A DNA stretch of 64,000 nucleotides from Pictodentalium vernedei (Eukaryota > Mollusca > Scaphopoda > Dentaliida > Dentaliidae): assembly GCA_031216915.1 (NCBI GenBank), contig CM062288.1, forward strand, positions 179,206,596 through 179,270,595, written 5' to 3'. Shown here piece by piece: positions 57,545-64,000 of the stretch. Position numbers and translations under genes: made by a program. Positions within the stretch are counted from its first letter, which is position 1; every line of letters starts with the position of its first letter. Below the pieces are notes generated by a model. The model worked only from the letters and a program-made list of their open reading frames with translations. It did not search any database and was not told where the DNA came from.

Positions 57545-58992
57545 ATACGCCTGTTTGAAAGATGGTTGTATTATGTAATCAGTCTGTCTGCCCATCTGTC
57601 TGTCCATCGGTTAACATAATAAAATTTTTTGTTTCTGACCAATAACTCCAGTTTGGATTATTTGATCTCAACCAAAGTTAGTATGTGTATTACCCAGCTA
57701 GTAATGTGGGCCAAGTTCGAATATGGGTTCCGTCCCAATTATTTTTACATGAGTTATGCTCCTTTTTATACGCCCCATTTTGAAAAAAACAGGAGTATCA
57801 GGTTATGGCATTGTCCGTCTGTCCATCCGTCCGTCCGTTCATCCACCTGTAAACAATGTTTGTGTAGCCTACTCCTCCAAAAGTTTACATGCTACATTGT
57901 TCAAACTTTGCACACGTCTTGATCAGTAATTGCCATTGTGCATATGACAAGTGCAGGTAACTCCATTTAGTATTTCCAGAGTTATGCCCCCTTTTAGTAC
58001 TTGAAACATTACAGTATTGTGTCGCCTACTCCATCAACATTTTACATGCTATATTGTTCAAACTTTGCACACCTGGTGATCACCAATTGCCATTGTGCAT
58101 GTGACAAGAGCAGGTAACTCCATTTTGTATTTCCAGAGTTATGCCCCTTTTTGTAGTTATACATTACAGTATTGAGTCGCCTTCTCCTTCAACATTTTAC
58201 ATGCTATATTGTTCAAACTTTGCACACCTGTTGATCACCAATTGCCGTTGTGCATATGTCAAGAGCAGGTAACTCTGTTTTGTATTTCAAGAGTTATGCC
58301 CCCTTTTAATCCTTGAAACATTACACTATTGTTTCGCATACTCCTTCAACATTTTACATGATACATTGTTCAAACTTTGCACACGTGTTGATCAGTAATT
58401 GCCATTGTGCATGTGACAAGAGCAGGTAGCTCTGTTTGGTATTTCCAGAGTTATGTCCCTTTTTAGTTCTTAAAACATTGCAGTATTGTGTCGCCTACTC
58501 CTTCAACATTTTACATGCAATATTGTTAAAACTTTGCACACATGGTGATCACCAGTTGCTGTTGTGCATGTGACAAGAGCAGGTAACTCCATTTTGTATT
58601 TCCAGAGTTATGCCCTTTTCAGGACTGAAAACAAACTTTGCACGCATGTTGATCACCAATTGCCATTGTGCATGTGACAAGAGCAGGTAAAAAACTCTGT
58701 TTTGTCTTTCCAGAGTGTTGCCCCCTTTTAGTACTTAAAACATTACAGTATTGTGTCGCCTACTTCAACATTTTACATGCTATATTGTTCAGACTTTGCA
58801 CACATGGTGATCACCACAGGCGTATGTTGCCCCGCTACGCGGTGCTCTTGTTTTACTTAGAATTTGATCATCTATTAAAATTTTTAGTTTCCGACCGATA
58901 ACTCCAGTATGGATGATTTGATCTCAACCGAAGTTGGTACAATTCAAAATGGCTAACAGGTGTATTTATCCACGCCGGGCATTGCTCTTGTT
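57545..58992 (+). mobile_element. HINE, ATACGCC(T/C)GT family, outer
   Basis: Starts ATACGCCTGTTTGAAAG after TTTT, with a GTCTGTCTG microsatellite at about 57580..57608. The 3' part resumes after the nested element with CTTAGAATTTGATCATC, then the inverted AACAGGTGTAT, a CACGCCGGGC segment and ATTGCTCTTGTT. It has about one and a half monomers and holds a complete HINE of the same terminal family. Confidence 0.8.
57768..58852 (+). mobile_element. HINE, ATACGCC family, nested copy
   Basis: Starts ATACGCCCCATTTTGAAAAA after TTTTT, then a CCGTCTGTCCATCCGTCC microsatellite. Six to seven monomers of about 158 bp follow (TCAACATTTTACATGCTATA, TTGTTCAAACTTTGCACAC, CAATTGCCATTGTGCATGTG). The 3' partner ACAGGCGTAT is followed by a hairpin CCGC-TAC-GCGG (58832..58842) and TGCTCTTGTT. 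The monomers differ completely from those of the related HINE at 37009..37816. Confidence 0.88.
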
Positions 58993-59281
58993 TTGAATGT
59001 GTTTTAGGAATGTTTTTTAAGTGTGTTTTAGTCATCATTGAGACTGTTGAGTAATGATTAAGGGTATCCTTTGGATTGGCCAGAAATTGTAGAATAACCT
59101 GTATTTTTGGACATAATTTAGTTCTGTGTTTCCTTTTGAGAATGTATTTACTCAATTAAAATATGAATAATACTTTGGAAACAACTTTGAATTCTTTTTC
59201 AAACATTTTATTTTCATGCTGTAACTGTAAATACCATTTTTTAGACTAAAGTTTTGTATTTGTTTCTTTTTTTAATTTTAG

Positions 59282-59517
59282 ATCCTTTAAAGCTAGCATT
59301 AAGTGTAGAAATTAAAGCCTGGAAACTTCTTTTTGGGAGAGAATTGAATAAGAAATATCGTGATAAGATGGAAGAAATTCTTTTATTCATGGATGAGTAC
59401 AGTAAAAAATTATCACGTCCCATCAGAGATTTAGAGGATGTGCGACATGCTATGTCAGCACTTTATGAAATCAGGCAAAATCAGATCAGAATTGATATGA
59501 TTCTTGCTCCCATTGAG
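59282..59517 (+). CDS. Dynein axonemal heavy chain (DNAH5/DNAH8-like), exon B
   Basis: Encodes 79 residues of the dynein tail: DPLKLALSVEIKAWKLLFGR, ELNKKYRDKMEEILLFMDEY, SKKLSRPIRDLEDVRHAMSA and LYEIRQNQIRIDMILAPIE. The AWK-x4-GR-x-LN-KK and LSRPI-x-DL-x-DVR patterns are family signatures of outer-arm dynein heavy chains upstream of the linker. The acceptor is a T-rich tract with AG at 59280..59281. The donor GAG|GTGAGA (GT at 59518..59519) is a consensus site. The exon is 236 bp, starts in phase 1 and ends on a whole codon. No stop or frameshift is seen, so the gene looks alive here. The next exon, expected to continue EAYxxLNKY, is not found before the GC-rich element. The exact paralogue is uncertain. 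Confidence 0.9.
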
Positions 59518-60850
59518 GTGAGAAAAGTTTGTTATGCACTTGAGCAAAAGTTTTTTGACTGCTTCATGTGCAAAATGTATTATTTAGAAAAGAAAGAAAG
59601 TAGTATTATGGAATAAATAATATTGAAAGTCCTGGAATTTTTACTGTTCTGAACTGTATAGTCCTGGACAAGCAGATGTTTTTTAGATTGGCTGTTGGAA
59701 GTTCTGAAAATTGAATCAAAAATATAGCTTTCAAGAAAAATCCATTGAGGATAATGAATACAAAGAGTTGCTTGAATGTCATAACCATCAAGCAAAATGT
59801 GTACCTTGTTGCAAGTCATCAGATATTGGAAATACAGGGGATCTGCACTTTTAAATCACATGCATGGCAAGAACATTTTACAAAGAGAGAAATTAAAAAT
59901 GGGCACTGGTATAACAACATTTTTCATTTGTTCTTCAATATGTGCTTTGGTCAGTGAAAAGTAATAACACATCAAGCTGATTCTGGTATCAGAATTTCTG
60001 TTCTGTCTATCTCCATCAGCATGCCATTTGTCGTCTTGGATCAGAACAGATTGCATAAAATCAGAAACTGTTTGGACCATGCACATTATTATAACCAAAA
60101 TACTTAACAGTCAAACAAGAAAATTGCTTGGAGGTACTGGAAATTCAAGATTTACATTTCAAACTGAATTAGGGATATGCTTCCTGAATGCTTCTTCATT
60201 ATTAAATGAAACAAAACAATTTGTCATTTCTGAGCCTGTGTACATCATGAAATGGCCACGAATGTGTAGGGGCGCTTCTCCAATTTTACCTGAATTTTCA
60301 GAGACATATTTTTTTGTGGATGTGGCATTTCTTATCAACCTACCTCAATTGTTTACAACAGGCTTGCACTACAGTGGAAGAACCTAACTCGGATAAAATA
60401 CTCTCTATTTTAATCTTTCCCAAGATTTGGGAAAGAAAAGTGGTGTAAAAACACCACGAAAAAATAAGCCAAAACTGGGCCGAGCACCATCGGCGCACAC
60501 CCAGTATGGGACGCTCTTCCATAGTACAAATCCCTGACTTCCGTCACAGTGCGCAATGCATCAATTCGCCATTCTTTTTCTATCCGAGGCACGAGCAGGA
60601 TGTGTTTCCGCCATATGCATTATGAAACAGTGATAATTCAACTCGTGGATAATGGTTTTCCTGTGACTGGAATTATGGATCTGAAGATCGTTTAATAACA
60701 GGACTGTGTTTTATATATTCTCATTTATTTTTTCAACCACATTCTCATTGTTTATTAATTACTATTCCGTTTTCGCGAATGTTTTGCGACATCGTGTCAT
60801 CGCGATTCGTCAATGAATTTTTTCGGTTGATAAGAAATTTTATTGGAGTC
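59518..60850. other. Intron downstream of exon B, nothing recognised
   Basis: No further dynein exon, other gene or clear repeat is seen. Sequence composition shifts sharply to GC-rich near 60850. Confidence 0.5.
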
Positions 60851-61067
60851 GGTGTCGGCCGTGTGGGTTCTGCCACCTTCTCTCGTAGTTGAGGGTGTTC
60901 TTCTACTTTCTGTTTCTGTTGAGTTCACCTTTTTCTTCTACTGCTCTTATCCCTGTTCTTTCCAGTTCGGTTCCTTTAGGGCAATTCCTTTTGCCCTCGC
61001 CATTGGTGCGTTCTCGTGTCCGTTTCGTCCGGTGGTGTGGAATGCAGTCATTTCGGGAGCCTCCCGA

Positions 61068-61430
61068 CTCGACCACGTCTGATGTGAGTTTACCCCCTCC
61101 GTGGGGGATGTGCAGCTCCTCCCGCTCCCGTGTGGGGGGGGGGGGGGGGCACTGTCGTTTTAGGGCTCCCCGACTCGACCACGCCTGGTGTGAGTTTGAC
61201 CCCCTCCGTGGGGGAAGTGCAGCTCCTCCCACTCCCGTAGGGGGTGGTGAACGCTTTCGTTTCGGGTCGCCCGATTCGACCACGTCTGATGAGAATTGCT
61301 CCTCCTCCGTGGGGGATGTGCAGCTCCTCCCACACCAGCGGGGGGTGGGGACCGCTTTTGTTTCGGGGCTTCCCGATTCGACCATGTTTGGTGAGAGTTA
61401 TTCCCCTTCCTGGGGGAATGTGCAGTGTTT
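61068..61430 (+). repeat. Four tandem copies of a ~100-bp GC-rich unit
   Basis: The unit begins CGACTCGACCACGTCTGATG, continues CCTCCGTGGGGGATGTGCAG and CTCCTCCC, and ends TTTCGGG-CCC. Copies start near 61068, 61170, 61269 and 61376. It lies in the leader of the DIRS-like element. A second pair of related segments (GGCCTCAGCCTTCCC, then CTCGGC) sits at about 61718..61755 and 61870..61905. Confidence 0.75.
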
Positions 61431-62477
61431 TACCGTGGTGGATACTGCGGGAGCTGTTGGTTTTCTGGTGTAGAGATGCCTGGTTCCAGGACTATGCGCC
61501 CTCTCCAGTCGACATCTGAGGCTGTCACTAGGGTTGTGACTCCTCCTTTGGAGGCCGAGCTTGGTGGCTCTCTCCGCTTTTCCGCCAGTTCCAACAGCTC
61601 CCGTCGTATCTGCTGCTACTGCTGTTCCGTCTACAACGTCATTGGGCACCGTTTTTAGCCGGCCTCGGCTTCTCCCTGCCAGGGTCTGCAGGGATGTCTG
61701 TAGTATGGTTGTGGGGTTTCGGCCTCAGCCTTCCCAGACTTCCACTCGGCAAAGTCAAATGGGGCTGCCGACTGAACTCCATACTGTGTCCTCTCAGCCA
61801 TTGAGCACAGTAGTTTATACCTGCAGTGGTCTGCTGCGGTGTCTGGTTGTGTAGACGTGGGGGTATCGGCCTCAGCCTTCCCTGACTTCAACTCGGCGAA
61901 GTTGGAAGTGGCTGCCGGCCGGACCCTCTCCTGTGGTCTCTGCGCCGTCGAGCACCACAGTTGTCATTGGATTCGGTTGTTCTTAGTGGGACACTATGAA
62001 CTCTGTGGCATTTCCGTCCCTCATTCTGGCCACACGACCAGTTTTGGGGGTCCAACGTCTTTTGTGCAGCCTGGACCTTCTGCCCTGCAGAGGTCAGCGG
62101 TGACTCTCATGAGTTCCTGCTATGTTGATCCTCGGGGTGTGTCACACCCCTATACACGTCTGGCTTCAGACGTTTTCGGCTGCCGCCCGTCATCCCATGT
62201 CGGGTCTTTTGGAGGATCGTGACCCTTCGCTGGTTCAGAGGGTCAGCGGTGAAGCCACTTTGCCGGTTCGTTCCCCTGTCGAACCGGCCAGTACGGGCAG
62301 TGAGCTTAGGGAGGCCCTCTCCTTACTCACTCAGGTTCTGTCAACGAGCCTTCCTGTTGCTTCCAACGAGGCAGCGAGTGGTTTCCAGGCGCCTCCTGTG
62401 GCGCCACCTCCCGGGATTAGAAACAGGCCGCTTTCTGATCTCCTGGTGTTCCGACACCATGGGAGGCGTCGGCTGGT

Positions 62478-63368
62478 TTGCCCACGATGGGCTATGTGTC
62501 TTCCGACTCAGGGGAAGAGTCAGACATGCTTGATGTCGAGAGCCAGCAGTCTTCGGACTTGGGGGCAGCTCTTGATTTCGTGTTTGGGTTCCTTCCGGAT
62601 CTCAAACCATCTAACCAGTCGACAGTGTCAGCCAGGCCGCGATCATCGGTCGCGCGCCAACAGTCTATGGAGCAACCTGCTTCTGGGCGTCTTCGATCGT
62701 GCCCTTCGGTACAGTTGGTTGAAACTTTTTCAGCCTTGGACTCCAAGCTAAGTTCCAAGGCTATGAAGGCTCCGTTCTTCACCAGGGTTGACACCTTTTT
62801 GCCTCCGGCGCGTTATCGTTCCTACGATTCCGCCAATCCGTCGGTCTACCAGACTTTGACGGTTTTGGATCAGGACTCCAATTCCCTCGGGCTTTCCAAG
62901 TCCAAGTCTGACGTCATTCCGATGACGACTCTGGAGTCCACATTGGGCTTATCGAGAGAGATGCTTGGTATGCTTTCTCTCTCCGATCACGTCTCAGCTT
63001 TTGCTGCTTATCTGCCTTCAGGTAAGATTGACGAGGTACAGGCTCCTTTGCGTGTGCTGTCCACGGCACTCATGCATCTTACTCACGCGCATGCCTGTAA
63101 CACGGCTAATCTGGAATTAGTTCGAAGGGACTCTGTGCGGGACACAGGCCGATCCCTTCCTGAGGAGCAGTACGCTGCTCTTCGATCTGCTTTTTTGACA
63201 GGTCCGCAACTTTTCCATGATTCTGTGTTGACGGTCCGGGATGACGTCATACGTCATTCCAACGATCAGCTGCTGTTTCTTCAGCTTGATCAGCCTTCTA
63301 GGGTAGACACGGGCCGTTCCAAGCCTAACAAGTACCCTCTGCTTCCTCTGCGAAGCAAAAGGGGCTGA
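62478..63368 (+). CDS. gag-like protein of the DIRS-like element
   Basis: A 296-residue open frame, placed directly upstream of the RT as expected for the first gene of this element class. It has an acidic Ser-rich N-terminus (SSDSGEESDMLDVESQQSSD), a central part with ALDSKLSSKAMKAPFFTRVD and a Leu-rich C-terminal half (LSTALMHLTHAHACNTANLE). No zinc knuckle is seen. The function is inferred from position; I do not recognise a named domain. The true start may lie elsewhere upstream. Confidence 0.6.
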   Translation: MPTMGYVSSDSGEESDMLDVESQQSSDLGAALDFVFGFLPDLKPSNQSTVSARPRSSVARQQSMEQPASGRLRSCPSVQLVETFSALDSKLSSKAMKAPFFTRVDTFLPPARYRSYDSANPSVYQTLTVLDQDSNSLGLSKSKSDVIPMTTLESTLGLSREMLGMLSLSDHVSAFAAYLPSGKIDEVQAPLRVLSTALMHLTHAHACNTANLELVRRDSVRDTGRSLPEEQYAALRSAFLTGPQLFHDSVLTVRDDVIRHSNDQLLFLQLDQPSRVDTGRSKPNKYPLLPLRSKRG

Positions 63369-63501
63369 TCCTTCTGCCACCGCTTCTACTTCTTACTCAA
63401 GGGGTAAGGGTAAGCGTCGGCAGTCTTGAGGGAACTCCCAGGATTCTTCATTCAGTAGAGGTGTTTTCTCCTCTCGCGAGCCTCATCGGGGTTCGCAATG
63501 A

Positions 63502-64000
63502 AGGTCCTCACCTCGACTCGTCCCAGGTTGGAGGAAGGATAGCAGAGTTCGCAGACCGTGGGCCACCATCACATCCGATCCTTGGATGTTAGATGTTGTT
63601 TGGTCCGGGCTGCGAATATCCTTCCGACGGCACTCCACTCTGTCTGGGGTGCCTTTTCCAACCACAGTTCCTTCAGACATTTTACGTCTGGAACTTTTGT
63701 CCACGGAGATAGACAATCTCCTGACAAAGGGGGCGATTGAGGTCATCAAGAACATTAGGTCAGTGGGTTTCTATTCCCGCCTGTTCTTGTTGCCAAAGAA
63801 GGATGGCCGACTCCGACCGGTTCTCGATCTGAGTTTCCTGAACCAGTCTATCATTGCTCCCAAGTTCAGCATGGAGACTTTCAGGTCGGTCCTCCGTTCA
63901 ATTCACCAGGGAGATTTCGCTTCCAGCTTCGACCTGCGAGACGCTTACTTTCACGTTCCGATTCATTGGGCGTTACGGAAGTATCTCAGGTTCATTTTTC
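63502..64000 (+). CDS. Reverse transcriptase of the DIRS-like element, N-terminal part
   Basis: The frame is open from 63502 to the window end. It shows WATITSDPWMLDVVWSGLRI, then LLTKGAIEVI, VGFYSRLFLLPKKDGRLRPV, LDLSFLNQSI and the first catalytic motif SFDLRDAYFHVPIH followed by KYLRFIF. This order (a W-x-x-IT-x-D-x-W lead, KKDG-x-x-RPVLDL, then DLRDAYFH-x-PI) is that of DIRS-type RTs. The YxDD box and RNase H lie outside the window. Confidence 0.85.

Larger units (their letters stand above)
4397..59281 (+). other. Single ~54.9-kb dynein intron packed with transposons
   Basis: The interval runs from the donor at 4397 (GTGCGT) to the acceptor at 59280..59281 (T-rich tract then AG). Exon phases match (1 and 1), and the reading frame across the join gives continuous dynein tail sequence. 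In between I find LINEs, SINEs, TTAA MITEs, a hAT-like MITE, a piggyBac element and at least nine HINEs, but no further dynein-like exon on the + strand and no other host gene. A missed small exon cannot be excluded by eye. Confidence 0.75.
60850..64000 (+). mobile_element. DIRS-like (tyrosine-recombinase) retroelement, cut by window end
   Basis: A GC-rich block unlike all its surroundings. It contains a leader with a four-fold tandem repeat (61068..61430), a gag-like frame (62478..63368) and the first part of a reverse transcriptase running off the window (63502..64000). The RT resembles those of DIRS/PAT elements more than Ty3 or Bel types. Neither terminal repeats nor the recombinase are inside the window, so completeness cannot be judged. 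Frequent frame changes in the leader suggest an untranslated or decayed 5' part. The left limit is set by composition only. Likely of moderate age. Confidence 0.7.

Noticed and set aside
59254-59616. A stand-alone 120-codon gene
   Set aside because: Only 59282..59517 is coding-like. The frame before it is a splice acceptor tract and the frame after it starts with a consensus donor, so it is an exon.
61000-61400. Long minus-strand frames in the GC-rich leader
   Set aside because: They arise from a GC-rich tandem repeat with few AT-rich stop codons. No family signature is visible.

Overview
The window looks like AT-rich, intron-dominated DNA from an invertebrate, most likely a bivalve or other mollusc. 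The grounds are many short tandem-array transposons of the Pearl/HINE (non-autonomous Helentron) kind known from bivalves, (CCAT)n/(GTCC)n microsatellites placed just inside those elements, tRNA-headed SINEs, several LINEs, a piggyBac element and a tyrosine-recombinase (DIRS-like) retroelement. The species cannot be named from the sequence alone.

The only host gene I can support is an axonemal dynein heavy chain of the DNAH5/DNAH8 type on the + strand. It is represented by two exons: exon A (4270..4396) and exon B (59282..59517). Exon A ends one base into a codon (phase 1) and exon B starts with the missing two bases. The joined reading gives a continuous dynein tail sequence across the junction (...GPIELYT-D-PLKLALSV...). 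They are therefore very probably consecutive exons split by one intron of about 54.9 kb. Positions 1..4269 would be the preceding intron and 59518 onward the following one. Everything else in the window is intronic mobile DNA or unrecognised sequence.

Layout. 1-4.2 kb: two degenerate tandem-array elements, a TTAA MITE with a perfect central hairpin and a SINE. 4.3-4.4 kb: exon A. 4.9-5.8 kb: a hAT-like MITE with perfect ends. 7.2-10.3 kb: a tandem-array element split by a CR1/L2-like LINE. 10.7-14.6 kb: a HINE holding a SINE and a second HINE. 15.2-16.1 kb: another HINE. 17.1-19.6 kb: a decayed Jockey-group LINE. 20.7-28 kb: a large array region with a four-monomer higher-order repeat HINE, another HINE and a TTAA MITE. 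28-35 kb: transposase fragment, SINE tail with a MITE in it, foldback MITEs and array pieces. 36.2-44.7 kb: a HINE holding a smaller HINE and a 4.55-kb piggyBac, which itself holds another HINE. 45-51 kb: mostly unrecognised, with a LINE 3' remnant. 51.1-54.9 kb: two HINEs in tandem plus a SINE piece, bounded by inverted arrays of a short motif. 57.2-59 kb: SINE, then two nested HINEs of one family. 59.3-59.5 kb: exon B. 60.85 kb to the end: a GC-rich DIRS-like element running off the window.

The clearest biology is (i) the giant dynein intron and (ii) a population of HINE families. These share one plan: a T-run insertion site, a 9-14 bp 5' terminal repeat, a short inverted copy of it near the 3' end, then a small hairpin and, in many families, a CTTGTT end. 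The families differ in their terminal repeats but often share internal monomers.
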